A stretch of 42,246 bases of DNA, taken from Vicingaceae bacterium. Its GTDB lineage: Bacteria; Bacteroidota; Bacteroidia; Flavobacteriales_E; Vicingaceae. Positions 8,883 through 18,371 of the stretch are shown here, piece by piece (within the stretch, counting starts at the first letter, position 1; each line of letters starts with the position of its first letter). A program made the position numbers and the translations under genes. The notes beneath the pieces were generated by a model. The model was not told the origin of the DNA. It searched no databases and saw only the letters and a program-made list of their open reading frames with translations. The stretch lies in NCBI GenBank assembly GCA_029210015.1, contig JARGOE010000012.1, positions 1-42,246 on the forward strand. The letters run 5' to 3'.

Positions 8883-9537
8883 ATTTTTAATATCCATAGC
8901 ATTTTTAATGTTTGGTTTTAACTTCTGTCATAGCCAAAATTCTAGTTATCAAATAGCTGTTTTAAAATATAATGGTGGAGGTGATTGGTATTCAAATTTA
9001 GAAACCTCTCTACCTAACCTTATAAACTTTTGCAACAAAAATTTAAAAACAAACATTAATAAAGAACAAGCTATTGTTGAAGTTGGGAGTTCTGAAATTT
9101 TCAACTTTCCCTTTATCCATTTAACAGGGCATGGAAACATTATCTTTAATTCACAAGAAGCAGAAAACTTAAGAAACTACTTAATTAGCGGAGGCTTTTT
9201 ACATATTTCAGATAACTATGGTTTAGATCAATTTATTAGATCTCAAATGAAATTAGTTTTTCCTAATGCTGAGTTTGTTGAGTTACCATACTCTCACCCT
9301 ATCTATCATCAGAAGTACAACTTCAATAAAGGATTACCTAAAATTCATGAACATGATGATAAGTCACCTCAAGGTTATGGTATTTACTTTGAAGATCGAC
9401 TTGTTTGTTTTTATGATGTAGAATGTGATTTAGGAGATGGTTGGGAAGATTCAGAAGTTCATAACGATAGCGAAGAAAAAAGAACGTTAGCTCTCCAGAT
9501 GGGTGCAAACATAATTCAATATGCATTCACACAATAA
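8875..9537 (+). CDS. DUF4159 domain protein, exported
   Basis: The protein has 220 residues with a cleavable signal peptide (about residues 1-20, ending HSQ). The rest matches what I know of the DUF4159 family: KYNGGGDWYSNLETSLPNL at the start, FIHLTGHGNI, a GGFLHISDNYG turn, VELPYSHPIY, and a late DLGDGWED segment. The fold resembles class I glutamine-amidotransferase-like domains, often found in secreted or periplasmic proteins, but no catalytic triad is evident and the function is unknown. The ATG overlaps the rsmE stop, so the two genes probably share one mRNA. It is convergent with the T9SS subtilisin gene, with five bases between the stop codons. Confidence 0.8.
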   Translation: MNKFLISIAFLMFGFNFCHSQNSSYQIAVLKYNGGGDWYSNLETSLPNLINFCNKNLKTNINKEQAIVEVGSSEIFNFPFIHLTGHGNIIFNSQEAENLRNYLISGGFLHISDNYGLDQFIRSQMKLVFPNAEFVELPYSHPIYHQKYNFNKGLPKIHEHDDKSPQGYGIYFEDRLVCFYDVECDLGDGWEDSEVHNDSEEKRTLALQMGANIIQYAFTQ

Positions 9538-9564
9538 AGTAATTATTTCAATAGAATTACTTTA
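9535..9564. terminator. Possible bidirectional hairpin between convergent genes
   Basis: A perfect 10-bp inverted repeat (TAAAGTAATT / AATTACTTTA) with a 10-base loop spans both stop codons of the convergent pair. It is AT-only apart from two G-C pairs and has no T tract, so termination by it is uncertain. Confidence 0.3.
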
Positions 9565-12071
9565 CTCACAAAGTCCTTTTCAGGAGAAATCAATCTAACA
9601 TAGTAAACTCCTTCAGCTAAATGAGTTAAACTTAAACTAACTTTTTTAGTTGAGGAGTTAATATTTTCAGAAAACACCTTCTTTCCTAACACATTAAGAA
9701 CTTCTACATCTGTTATCTTCTCACTTTTAAACTCTATAGACAGCGAACCATTAGTTGGGTTTGGATATATATTAGCTATAGTATTAGGAATGTTTTCAAT
9801 TCCCAAAAGCACATGATTTAACGTATCCGAAACGTTTTTGCAACCAAAAGAATCAGTAACAACAACAAAGTAGTCTCCACTACTCTGGGCAATATGCAAT
9901 GTATCTGTTTCACCTGCCAATATTGAGAAGTTATAATACCATTGTAAATTATGATTAGTAAAATAACTTAAGCTGTTACCATTTACATTAATTATAGGTT
10001 TGGTAGGCAACGGTCGCCAAGAAATATTTAATGTATCTGATTTTGAAATGCAACCACTCAAATAAGTCCCTGATAAATAAACCATTTGGGTAGTATCAGC
10101 ATAAATACTAGCAGTAGTATCTCCAGTCGACCATAAATAAGAATTAAATGGAGGAGATGATATTTGAACACTATCTCCATCACAAATATTAATATCATTC
10201 CCTAACTTAAAATTGGAAGTCGTTAAAGCAGCAAAAGCATTGACTTTACCATAACCAAATGCAAAATTTGGAACAGCACCAGTAAAAGTATCTTGTTTAG
10301 CTGTGCTCAATAGTGCATTTTTTACCTCAGCCATAGTTGCATTGGGACATTTTTCAAAATATAATGCTACAACACCTGCTACAACTGGAGATGCCATTGA
10401 AGTACCCCCATTTCTTCGATGCATTCCACCAAAAGCCACTCGCTCTCTTGCAATTGGGCCAGCACTCATGTTAGCAGCAATAACTGCAGCTGAGTTAGGT
10501 CCTATAGTGTAATCTCCAGTAGCACCAATATCTGGCTTAATAACTCCTCTCCTATTAGGTCCTATACTAGAAGAATTAGCTTTTTCACCTGGAGTAACAG
10601 GTACTAATCTCACAATAGAATCTACATCCAAATAAGTTTTCCTATTTACAAAATTTGCCACAGTTAAAAGGTTTGGATGACACTGAAAACTACTTACCAT
10701 AGTTTGTGAAGAATCTGGTTTTGTGTAATGTGCAATTGGAGGATATTGTGTTACAGTTGGAAGTCCACTACTTACAATATCAGAAGTACCTAAGAGACTG
10801 GTTGACCAAAAATCAAATTTTCCAGAACCAGTACTTAAAATACTAAAATTGTAAGTATTAGAATCTGGTTCATTTAATAATACTTGTAGTAAATATTTAT
10901 CTCCTTGCAATTCAGCATAGGTTTGTACAATAGCTAAAATATTAGACCCATTTTTTATCGTATCAGTAAAAGTTCCTAATCTATTTTTGATATTAAAAAA
11001 AGATGTTCTACCTCTCTCTTCAAAAGTTCCATTTGGCAAGTTTGCACCAAATGCATAATCAACATTATTAAAATCAATAGTATCAGACCAAACTTCATAA
11101 AATACAGACCCAAAACCTAATGATGAACTTGCATTATATTTTAAATATGAAGAAGAAGTATCAGCATCTACTAATTGATTAACATGCCAATTAAAAAAAC
11201 CTGCATTACCAGCTGCAGCGACAAATGCTCTCCCTGGTTTATAGTTAACTAAACTATCTATTAATTTGGCTGCAGGATCAGTACCATCATGAGAACCAAA
11301 ATATTCACCAATACTTGCATTAATTACGCATGGCATATTCAAAGAATCGGCTACATCAAATATATATGCTGCAGCATCTACAACTGTCAACAACCAATTT
11401 GGCGCATTAAAATCACTAGCTACAGCAACAATGGTAGCTTCTGGAGCAACCCCACAATAATTATTTACAGCTAAGCCATTTCCTGCTGCAATTCCTGCTA
11501 CGTGTGTTCCATGATCAACACCATCATAATCTGTATGTGTACATGTATTATTATTAATTGATGTTGAATCCCAGTATTGATTTGTTACTTGATCCCAAAT
11601 TCTATAGATACGCGTGTTGCCTAAAGTATCTTTAAAATCAGGATGAACAATATCATTACCTGTATCTATAACTCCAACAACTACTCCCTTACCAGTATAA
11701 GGTTGTAATAGAGGGCTAATTCCATTATGTATCGGAGTAACATTATTATGAACTGTCATAGTATCAGAAAGGGCCTTACCTTTAGAAAAAGAATATGGAA
11801 TTGCTTGTACAAAGCTATTCTGAGAAAAGCTTTCAATTACACCTACAGGAAGTTTTATTTGAGCAATATTATCTACAGATCTAACAAACTCTCCTCCTAA
11901 CTTTTGAACCTCAGCTTTTATTTTTGCTGTATTTCCAATTACAAACAAAGGAAACAACTCTTTACTATTATGCTTTTCTAATTCTATTTTTAATGTTATA
12001 TTAATTTTAGAATACTGTCCGTACATTCCTGATGTACAAAGCACTAATAGAAATAGAAAAATATTTTTCAT
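9543..12071 (-). CDS. Subtilisin-like (S8) serine protease, T9SS-secreted
   Basis: This 842-residue secreted protease has a signal peptide (MKNIFLFLLVLCTSGMYGQ), then a propeptide-like region to about residue 100. The S8 catalytic domain has the complete triad: D136 in VVGVIDTGND, H187 in VDHGTHVAG and S558 in GGTSMASPVV, with the oxyanion Asn at 289 in AAAGNAG. About 270 residues separate AGNAG from the serine, so a large insertion sits inside the catalytic domain. A region with Ig-like or adhesive features follows (residues about 620-765). A type A T9SS sorting domain closes the protein (IYPNPTNGSLSIEF to LAEGVYYVRL and the terminal K). It would be exported by Sec, moved across the outer membrane by T9SS, then released or anchored. 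It probably degrades external proteins for nutrition. Confidence 0.93.
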   Translation of the reverse strand: MKNIFLFLLVLCTSGMYGQYSKINITLKIELEKHNSKELFPLFVIGNTAKIKAEVQKLGGEFVRSVDNIAQIKLPVGVIESFSQNSFVQAIPYSFSKGKALSDTMTVHNNVTPIHNGISPLLQPYTGKGVVVGVIDTGNDIVHPDFKDTLGNTRIYRIWDQVTNQYWDSTSINNNTCTHTDYDGVDHGTHVAGIAAGNGLAVNNYCGVAPEATIVAVASDFNAPNWLLTVVDAAAYIFDVADSLNMPCVINASIGEYFGSHDGTDPAAKLIDSLVNYKPGRAFVAAAGNAGFFNWHVNQLVDADTSSSYLKYNASSSLGFGSVFYEVWSDTIDFNNVDYAFGANLPNGTFEERGRTSFFNIKNRLGTFTDTIKNGSNILAIVQTYAELQGDKYLLQVLLNEPDSNTYNFSILSTGSGKFDFWSTSLLGTSDIVSSGLPTVTQYPPIAHYTKPDSSQTMVSSFQCHPNLLTVANFVNRKTYLDVDSIVRLVPVTPGEKANSSSIGPNRRGVIKPDIGATGDYTIGPNSAAVIAANMSAGPIARERVAFGGMHRRNGGTSMASPVVAGVVALYFEKCPNATMAEVKNALLSTAKQDTFTGAVPNFAFGYGKVNAFAALTTSNFKLGNDINICDGDSVQISSPPFNSYLWSTGDTTASIYADTTQMVYLSGTYLSGCISKSDTLNISWRPLPTKPIINVNGNSLSYFTNHNLQWYYNFSILAGETDTLHIAQSSGDYFVVVTDSFGCKNVSDTLNHVLLGIENIPNTIANIYPNPTNGSLSIEFKSEKITDVEVLNVLGKKVFSENINSSTKKVSLSLTHLAEGVYYVRLISPEKDFVSKVILLK

Positions 12072-12122
12072 TAGTTAAAATTAAGTAAAGTTTTGCATAA
12101 AACTATTTCGATTAAGAATTAC

Positions 12123-12130
12123 TATATTTG
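12123..12130 (+). promoter_or_regulatory. Putative -7 element (TATATTTG) for the cupin gene
   Basis: TATATTTG matches TAnnTTTG and lies 21 bases before the cupin ATG at 12152. No TTG at the right -33 distance is obvious. Confidence 0.35.
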
Positions 12131-12151
12131 ATATGACAGTATACTGACAAT

Positions 12152-12511
12152 ATGAACAAGGTAAACCTTAAAGATAAACTAGATAGCTTTTCAGAACATT
12201 GGAGCCCAAAAATTGTGGGAGAATTAAATGGTCAACATGTTAAGTTAGCTAAATTTAAAGGTGAATTCGCTTGGCACAAACATGATAATGAAGACGAACT
12301 ATTTTATGTTCTAAAAGGAACATTAAGAATGGAGTTTAGAGATAAATCTGTTATTGTTAATGAAAATGAATTTATTATTGTACCGAAAGGGATTGAGCAT
12401 AAGCCTTTAGCTGATAACGAGGTTTCTGTTATGCTGTTTGAACCTAACACAACTATTAATACAGGAAATAATCCTGGAGAACTAACACAAAAAGATTTAG
12501 ACAAAATTTAA
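12152..12511 (+). CDS. Small cupin-domain protein
   Basis: A 119-residue single-domain cupin. The two cupin motifs are recognisable. The first is KHDNEDELFYVLKGTLRMEF: an H, a further H/E-type ligand set and a central G. The second is EFIIVPKGIEHKP, which holds the final His. The first motif reads H-x-x-x-(D/E)E rather than HxH, but a metal site of His, Glu and His is still plausible. Stand-alone cupins of this type are widespread and usually lack a known substrate. The stop codon is separated by one base from the ATG of the glycosyltransferase, so the two are very likely cotranscribed; no functional link is evident. Confidence 0.88.
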   Translation: MNKVNLKDKLDSFSEHWSPKIVGELNGQHVKLAKFKGEFAWHKHDNEDELFYVLKGTLRMEFRDKSVIVNENEFIIVPKGIEHKPLADNEVSVMLFEPNTTINTGNNPGELTQKDLDKI

Positions 12512-12512
12512 A

Positions 12513-14102
12513 ATGCCTTTTTCTTATTTCTCTCAACAACAACTTACACCATTAATAATAAGTGCTCTATTATTCATTAGCTCTATTATTTTATTTAATC
12601 GTAAAACAACACTCAGTATTGTCTTGCTTTTTTTAGGAGCTTTAGTTTTAGGTTTTTTTATTGCCAACCTAGATCCTTTTTTAATATTATGGGATGAGCA
12701 ATATCATGCACTTGTTGCAAAAAATATGCTTCAAAATCCTTTTAAACCTACCTTGTTTTTAGACCCACAATTTGATTACAACTATAAAAATTGGACTGCC
12801 AACCATGTATGGCTCCATAAGCAACCTTTATTTTTATGGCAAATGGCGCTAAGTATTAAAATGTTTGGTGTAAATGCATTAGCTGTTAGAACACCAAGTA
12901 TTATTATGCATGCTATTGTTCCTTTATTTATTTATAGAATAGGTAGTATGATTATAGACAAACGCCTAGGTTATATAGCAGCATTATTATTTGCTGTAGC
13001 CTACTTCCCTTTAGAATTAGTTGCTGGCAGATATTCTACCGACCATAATGATATTGCCTTTTTGTTTTATGTTACTGCTAGCTTTTGGTCTTGGTTTGAA
13101 TATCAAAAATCTAAAAACCCAAGATGGTTAATCTTAATAGGCCTATTTAGCGGAGCAGCTGTACTAGTAAAGTGGTTAATGGGAACGCTAGTATTTATTC
13201 TATGGTTTATTAGTAAATCAATTACTCAACCTAAAAGTTTTTTTAAAATAAAAAGCTACACTCATATGGCTATTACAACTATCATTTGTTTAGTTGTTTT
13301 TATCCCTTGGCAAATCTATATTATTAATGCATTCCCCTTAGAATCTTTATATGAATATACTTCAACTTCTAGTCATTTCACAAATACAGTTGAGTCGCAT
13401 TCTGGTGGATTTTTATTTCATTTTACCATAGGCTTAAAAGCCCTTTATGGTTCTGGTGTTGCAATCCCATTTATCTTACTAGCAGGAATCATATTTATGT
13501 TAAAAGCTATTAAAGAAAAAATTTATAAAATATTTATTATTACAGCCATAAGCTTTATATACATTTTTTATAGTATTGCCACTACCAAAATGATAGCTTT
13601 TACAATTATTGCAATGCCTTTTATCTATTTAGGTTTGAGCTATTTATTTTATTTAACATTGAATTTTATTGAGGTTAAATTAAAGCCTAAACTTATTGGG
13701 TATTCTTTAAGTACAATCGTATTATTAGCCATATTGTTTACAGTACTTAATCTATCTACAATAGAGAATTATCATACCATGAAAAAGCCTCATGACAACC
13801 ATGAGCGTGAAAAAGAATTGTTAGAAATGAAAGTTATAAACTCTTTAGAAGGCTTTTTAGAAGGCGAAGATTACATCATTTTTAATATGAACATTACAGA
13901 ACAAGGACATATTCCAACAATGTTTTATACCTCACATACGGCATATAATTACATCCCAACAGAAAATCAGATTAAACAGTTAAAAGAGAAAAGCAAAAAA
14001 ATTGCTGTTTTAAAAACCGATGAACTACCTAACTATATTACTAGTAACCCCACTATTAAGGTTATTGATTTAAAGACTATTATAGATGGGAACTCTATCT
14101 AA
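12513..14102 (+). CDS. GT39/ArnT-like membrane glycosyltransferase
   Basis: This 529-residue polytopic protein has about eleven to twelve hydrophobic segments. It resembles the dolichyl/undecaprenyl-phosphate-sugar glycosyltransferases of the GT-C fold (GT39/PMT_2). The first periplasmic loop holds the acidic catalytic-type motif WDEQYHALVAKNM. The conserved segment AGRYSTDHNDIAFLFYV resembles the second loop of that family. A short soluble tail (about residues 420-529) follows the last membrane segment. It probably moves a sugar from a lipid-phosphate carrier to a lipid, glycan or protein on the outer face of the inner membrane. Acceptor and sugar are unknown. It follows the cupin gene after one base, and its last 33 bases overlap the convergent HsdR_N gene. 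Confidence 0.82.
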   Translation: MPFSYFSQQQLTPLIISALLFISSIILFNRKTTLSIVLLFLGALVLGFFIANLDPFLILWDEQYHALVAKNMLQNPFKPTLFLDPQFDYNYKNWTANHVWLHKQPLFLWQMALSIKMFGVNALAVRTPSIIMHAIVPLFIYRIGSMIIDKRLGYIAALLFAVAYFPLELVAGRYSTDHNDIAFLFYVTASFWSWFEYQKSKNPRWLILIGLFSGAAVLVKWLMGTLVFILWFISKSITQPKSFFKIKSYTHMAITTIICLVVFIPWQIYIINAFPLESLYEYTSTSSHFTNTVESHSGGFLFHFTIGLKALYGSGVAIPFILLAGIIFMLKAIKEKIYKIFIITAISFIYIFYSIATTKMIAFTIIAMPFIYLGLSYLFYLTLNFIEVKLKPKLIGYSLSTIVLLAILFTVLNLSTIENYHTMKKPHDNHEREKELLEMKVINSLEGFLEGEDYIIFNMNITEQGHIPTMFYTSHTAYNYIPTENQIKQLKEKSKKIAVLKTDELPNYITSNPTIKVIDLKTIIDGNSI

Positions 14103-14516
14103 AAATTCAAATGAATTTTGTTCAAAGTCTATTCTTGCACAATAATGCTCCAAACCATTACTCACAATTAAATATGGTACTTTAAAAATACTATTGTATC
14201 GACCTATTTGCTCAAAAACTTCTTGTGTTATTTTTACTTTAGGAGCTTTAAATTCTATTAAAACAGATGGGGCTGATCCTTTATAAACTAGAGTGTCAGC
14301 ACGTTTTTGCAATTCATTTATTTTCAATCCTTTTTCAATTAGAATTAATCCTTCGGGATATTTTTTATCTTGAATTAAATATTGAATAAAATTTTGTCTG
14401 ACCCATTCCTCTGGTGTTAACACTAAATACTTTTTTCGGATATTGTCAAAAATATACTTCTTACCTTCCTCTTCTTTTAATTTAATAGGATATTGAGGTA
14501 GGTTTAATTTTTCCAT
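14070..14516 (-). CDS. Stand-alone HsdR_N-type (PD-(D/E)xK) nuclease-fold protein
   Basis: A 148-residue protein corresponding only to the N-terminal domain of type I restriction enzyme R subunits (HsdR_N_2). The PD-(D/E)xK core is visible: D74 in RADTLVYKG, and E88 and K90 in VLIEFKAPK. There is no helicase part, and no hsdM or hsdS nearby, so this is not a restriction system. The family is a conserved single-domain protein of unknown role in Bacteroidota. Its ATG overlaps the thyA stop by one base (TAATG), implying translational coupling to thyA. Its 3' end overlaps the GT39 gene by 33 bases on the other strand. A role in nucleic acid metabolism is an inference from the fold. Confidence 0.82.
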   Translation of the reverse strand: MEKLNLPQYPIKLKEEEGKKYIFDNIRKKYLVLTPEEWVRQNFIQYLIQDKKYPEGLILIEKGLKINELQKRADTLVYKGSAPSVLIEFKAPKVKITQEVFEQIGRYNSIFKVPYLIVSNGLEHYCARIDFEQNSFEFLDRVPIYNSL

Positions 14517-15340
14517 TATAAAGAAACTGCAGCTTTAATATGTGGATGTGGCTCATAATTAACCAATTCAAAGTCTTCAAATTTAAAATCAAAAATGCTT
14601 TTAACATTAGGATTTATTTTCATTGTAGGCAATTTTTTAGGCGAACGAGTTAACTGCAATTTGGCTTGCTCAATATGGTCATTATATAAATGTACATCTC
14701 CAAAGGAGTGAATAAAATCACCATACTCTAAATCACATACTTGAGCTACCATCATTGTAAATAAAGCATAGGATGCAATATTAAAAGGAACTCCTAAAAA
14801 AGTATCCGCACTTCTTTGATATAGCTGACAAGACAATTTACCATCTGTCACATAAAACTGAAAAAATGCATGACAAGGAGGCAAAGCAGCTTTCCCATTT
14901 GCAACATTCTCTTCAAAACTAACAGATGTATCTGGCATTACACTTGGATTCCATGCTGAAACTAATAACCTTCTACTATTAGGGTTTGTTTTAATTTGAT
15001 GAATTAAATCTTTAATCTGATCAATTCCATCACCGTTCCAATTTCGCCATTGATATCCATAAACTGGTCCTAAATCTCCTTCATCATTTGCCCATCCATC
15101 CCATATTTTAACACCATTCTCTTGAAGGTATTTAATATTAGTATCTCCATTTATAAACCACAACAATTCATGTATTATAGATTTTAAATGTAACTTTTTA
15201 GTAGTTAAACATGGAAAGCCCTCACTTAAATCAAAGCGCATTTGGTAACCAAAACAACTAATTGTTCCTGTTCCTGTTCTATCACCTTTGCTAGACCCTT
15301 TAGTTAAAATATGGTCTAATAAATCTAAATACTGCTGCAT
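14516..15340 (-). CDS. thyA: Thymidylate synthase
   Basis: ThyA makes dTMP from dUMP with 5,10-methylenetetrahydrofolate as methyl donor and reductant. The protein has 274 residues against 264 in E. coli. The extra residues fall mostly in an insertion just before the active site (around [15 protein letters not shown]). The catalytic Cys is C156 in [12 protein letters not shown]. The dUMP-binding stretch [20 protein letters not shown] and the N-terminal [11 protein letters not shown] loop are intact. The C-terminus ends IKAAVSL, close to the usual end. The next gene (HsdR_N-fold protein) starts inside the stop codon. Upstream, 89 bases separate it from a divergent membrane-protein gene. Confidence 0.97.
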   Translation of the reverse strand: MQQYLDLLDHILTKGSSKGDRTGTGTISCFGYQMRFDLSEGFPCLTTKKLHLKSIIHELLWFINGDTNIKYLQENGVKIWDGWANDEGDLGPVYGYQWRNWNGDGIDQIKDLIHQIKTNPNSRRLLVSAWNPSVMPDTSVSFEENVANGKAALPPCHAFFQFYVTDGKLSCQLYQRSADTFLGVPFNIASYALFTMMVAQVCDLEYGDFIHSFGDVHLYNDHIEQAKLQLTRSPKKLPTMKINPNVKSIFDFKFEDFELVNYEPHPHIKAAVSL

Positions 15341-15429
15341 AATGTTAATTTTAGTCTCTCAAAATTCGCTAAAAAGAAACTTTATTCAAGCAATGTTGAT
15401 AATGTTTTATAACTTAGTTTTAAGCATAA

Positions 15430-16761
15430 ATGCAAAACAAAACATCATACCTAATAACTACTCAAGCAATACTGTTTGTAGTGTTTCTATTTAGTTGTTT
15501 TTTCTTTAATCGGTTTGCTGTAGATGACTATTATTTTATAGGCGAAATAAACTCAAAATCTTTCTCGGAAATTTATAAAAACTTATATATCAACTGGCAT
15601 GGTCGGTGGACTTCAAACTTTATTTTATTAAGTTTTATAAAATTCTACAATATCCCATTTTTTCTATTTTTATTTAATTGCTTAAGCACCCTATTGCTAT
15701 ATTTAGGAGTACATAAACTACTTAAAAACACAAGTGAAAAATTGAAGTTTGAAATTAACTTCTCTACCTTAAAAACATATGCCCTAATCTTTTTAAGTGT
15801 ATTTTTTTTCAGTACTGTTAATCCTAATGAAACATGGTTTTGGTATACAGGATCTGCCGTATATTTATGGAGCATTATTGCTTTCATTTTCAGTTTAACT
15901 TTATTAATAAATACTAAAAACAAATTGCATCATTACTTATTATTCGTATTAAGCTTCATCTATATTGGAGGAGCAAATGAACCTTTAAGTTTATTTATTA
16001 TTATTGGTTTAATATTTCTTCTAATTAAAGGCCTTAAAAAGAATTTGACCTTACTTGGTTTAGCCGTAATTTTAATATCCTTTTCAATCAACTACCTTAG
16101 TTCTGGAACAATACATAGAGATGAAATTACTCCTAGTTTAGGTTTGCTTGATAGTTTACTTTATAGCGGATATGGAACTATTAAATATTTGTTTTTCGAG
16201 TTCTACTCTACTTTTTTAGTAGCTATAATTTTAGCAATCCCATTTTACTTTTTAGGATCAACATGTAAAACTAATTTTAAATGGTTTAATCCAATTAAGC
16301 ATTTACTATATGCTTGCCTTTCTATCGGACTCTTTACTTTTATAAATAATTTTATGGCAGTGTTTGCATTAGGTGGATTGGCACCAGATAGAGCAATAAT
16401 TAGTAGCTCTTTTATTATTTGTATTACAATAGTTGGCTATTTATTTTTATTAGGAAGTAGTGAAAAGGTAAAAATCACGCAGTTTGCTCCAATTTTAGCG
16501 ATTACAATTTTAATTCTACTTACAGTTAACTCAATTATCATCCATAACAAATATGCAAATCATGTAGATAAAAGAATCTTATATATATTAGATTCTGACG
16601 AGGAAATAATTAAGGTAAGAGCACTTCCGAAATCGGGTTATTTATACAATACTGAAATAACAAAAGATGTTAAACATTTCTCTAATCAACATTTAAAAAA
16701 TGGATTAGGTATAAATAATGATGTAGCTCTAGAAACAGCTATTGAACCGGCTTTAGACTAA
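15430..16761 (+). CDS. Polytopic membrane protein, DUF6056/GT-C-like
   Basis: This 443-residue protein has about ten to eleven membrane segments. After the first, an acidic loop holds FAVDDYYFIG, followed by YINWHGRWTSNFIL. This pairing of an early DD motif with W-x-G-R-W is typical of GT-C-fold glycosyltransferase-like proteins such as DUF6056. It probably acts in surface glycan assembly, but this is family-level inference and no substrate can be named. The start ATG at 15430 gives a normal N-in membrane segment. The 3' end overlaps the convergent PD40 gene by 23 bases, and a small hairpin with a T6 tract lies across the stop codon. Confidence 0.75.
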   Translation: MQNKTSYLITTQAILFVVFLFSCFFFNRFAVDDYYFIGEINSKSFSEIYKNLYINWHGRWTSNFILLSFIKFYNIPFFLFLFNCLSTLLLYLGVHKLLKNTSEKLKFEINFSTLKTYALIFLSVFFFSTVNPNETWFWYTGSAVYLWSIIAFIFSLTLLINTKNKLHHYLLFVLSFIYIGGANEPLSLFIIIGLIFLLIKGLKKNLTLLGLAVILISFSINYLSSGTIHRDEITPSLGLLDSLLYSGYGTIKYLFFEFYSTFLVAIILAIPFYFLGSTCKTNFKWFNPIKHLLYACLSIGLFTFINNFMAVFALGGLAPDRAIISSSFIICITIVGYLFLLGSSEKVKITQFAPILAITILILLTVNSIIIHNKYANHVDKRILYILDSDEEIIKVRALPKSGYLYNTEITKDVKHFSNQHLKNGLGINNDVALETAIEPALD

Positions 16762-18298
16762 AGTCTTTTTTAATTACACTCCTATAGTCCGCCTTTCCAT
16801 AAATCTCTATATCTTCAGAATACAAATCAAAACCTGGCACCTCAACCAAAACATTATACTTACCTGGAGGTAAAATCATTATATATCTTCCAGAGATAGG
16901 GTTAGTCATATAATTACCATACAACTCATCTGTTTCTTTATCTAAAACCGATAAAAACACATCTTTTATTTGCGCAGAATCAGAAGCATTGACATATCCT
17001 TTCATAACGGTAGATTGTGGGTCTATCTCATTAAAAGTAACAGCATAGACATCTAAGTCACCTTTTCCATCTGCTCTTAAAGAAGATATATAACCTGTTC
17101 TTCCAGATTCAGATGCTCTATAATTCATGTTATCCTCTGGAGTATTTATTGGGTAACCAATATTTTTAACATCTCCCCAATTCCTTTTATTAGAATTCCA
17201 ACTAGCTTTAAAAATATCATATCCACCCATACTAGTGTGACCTTTAGAACTGAAATACAATGTTTTATTATCAGATGAAATATTAGGAAAATCCTCATCA
17301 TACATAGTATTAACTGAAGCTCCTAAGTTTTGAGCTGGCCCCCATTTTCCATTAGGAAGCTTTCTTGATATGTAGATATCAACACCTCCAAAACCTCCAT
17401 CTCTATCGCTTGCAAAATAAATTGAATTACCATCTTGAGTAATTGATGCAGCTATTTCATGATTTTTAGAGTTAATTTCTTTAGGAAGCTTTTCAATATC
17501 CATTACCTTTTCACCTTCAAATTTTGCGATAAATAAATCTCCGTAATGTTCTTTATTTTCAAAATAAAACAACAAATATTTACCGTCTGCTGACAATCCA
17601 ATAATTTCTTCTGAACCATCTATAGTATTTACATTTTGATCTAATTTACGTGCATTAGTAAACTTCCCATTTTTAACTTTAGAGATGTATATTTCGGAAT
17701 TAAAAGTACCATCAGGCAACTTGTTACTCCCATCATCACGTTTACTATTAAAAATTAAAAAGCCTTCATTTAAAGGAACAAAGGGATAATAATCTTTAGT
17801 ACTAGAATTAATCTCGTTACCTACATTTTCAAAATTTACATCCAAAGGAAACTTCATTATTTCAACAGCGTTATAACAGTATTCTATTTGTTTCTCAACA
17901 TCGTCTAAATTGAAGGTATTCCCTTTGTCAACCGCTTTAAATTTTTCAAACATTTTAATTGCTTCATTAAATTTATAAGCAAAATGATATGCTCTTCCTA
18001 AAAGATAATATGTATTAGGGTTAGGTGTCTCAACTTTTAAAGCTTTCTCTAAATATTGAATAGCATTTGACTTATCAATATTCGTATTCAAATAACAAAC
18101 TCCAGTTCTATAGTTAAACTTCTCATTATCTGGAGTAACATCTAACAACTCTAAATATTCATCTAAAGCAGCATTAAAATTGCCATCATTAAAATATTCA
18201 TTAGCAAGCTTAGCTGTTGCTTTATCTTGAGCAAAAGCAAAAACATTACTTAATAGAATTAGAGCAAGTATTATTTTTGGGAGAAATGTAATTTTCAT
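16739..18298 (-). CDS. Exported TPR and PD40 beta-propeller protein
   Basis: The protein is 519 residues from ATG 18298, which gives a clean signal peptide (MKITFLPKIILALILLSNVF, then AFAQ). Residues about 25-145 are TPR helices. Residues about 160-420 are PD40/TolB-like propeller blades with repeated YFASDRDGGFGGVDIY-type strands. Residues about 425-505 form a carboxypeptidase-regulatory-like beta sandwich (STVMKGYVNASDSAQIKDVF). The order TPR, PD40 propeller, regulatory domain is that of PorE-type T9SS periplasmic proteins, but the C-terminal OmpA peptidoglycan-binding domain is absent. It is therefore a relative or partner, not PorE itself. An upstream in-frame ATG at 18328 was rejected: it would add MILLSSQFKA, spoil the signal peptide and lie on the promoter element. 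Confidence 0.8.
   Translation of the reverse strand: MKITFLPKIILALILLSNVFAFAQDKATAKLANEYFNDGNFNAALDEYLELLDVTPDNEKFNYRTGVCYLNTNIDKSNAIQYLEKALKVETPNPNTYYLLGRAYHFAYKFNEAIKMFEKFKAVDKGNTFNLDDVEKQIEYCYNAVEIMKFPLDVNFENVGNEINSSTKDYYPFVPLNEGFLIFNSKRDDGSNKLPDGTFNSEIYISKVKNGKFTNARKLDQNVNTIDGSEEIIGLSADGKYLLFYFENKEHYGDLFIAKFEGEKVMDIEKLPKEINSKNHEIAASITQDGNSIYFASDRDGGFGGVDIYISRKLPNGKWGPAQNLGASVNTMYDEDFPNISSDNKTLYFSSKGHTSMGGYDIFKASWNSNKRNWGDVKNIGYPINTPEDNMNYRASESGRTGYISSLRADGKGDLDVYAVTFNEIDPQSTVMKGYVNASDSAQIKDVFLSVLDKETDELYGNYMTNPISGRYIMILPPGKYNVLVEVPGFDLYSEDIEIYGKADYRSVIKKDFSLKPVQ
16749..16771 (+). terminator. Possible terminator within a convergent overlap
   Basis: A 7-bp stem (GGCTTTA / TAAAGTC, one G-T pair) with loop GAC is followed by T6 at 16766-16771. 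It overlaps the stop of the membrane-protein gene and lies inside the last codons of the convergent PD40 gene. Confidence 0.4.
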
Positions 18299-18316
18299 AG
18301 CTTTAAATTGGGACGA

Positions 18317-18324
18317 CAAAAGTA
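18317..18324 (-). promoter_or_regulatory. Putative -7 element (TACTTTTG) for the PD40 gene
   Basis: TACTTTTG on the minus strand is 18 bases before ATG 18298. TTG boxes lie 20 bases (minus strand 18347-18345) and 23 bases (18350-18348) upstream of it, which fits the Bacteroidota TTG-N17-23-TAnnTTTG pattern. Confidence 0.5.
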
Positions 18325-18371
18325 TCATCTATTTCTACAAAACACAACAAATACAAGATGAAATAGAAATA

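Noticed and set aside
14070-14516. Type I restriction-modification system
   Set aside because: Only an HsdR_N domain is present; no helicase, methylase or specificity subunit is nearby.
18299-18328. Upstream ATG for the PD40 protein
   Set aside because: It would lie on the TACTTTTG promoter element and place ten residues before a clean signal peptide.
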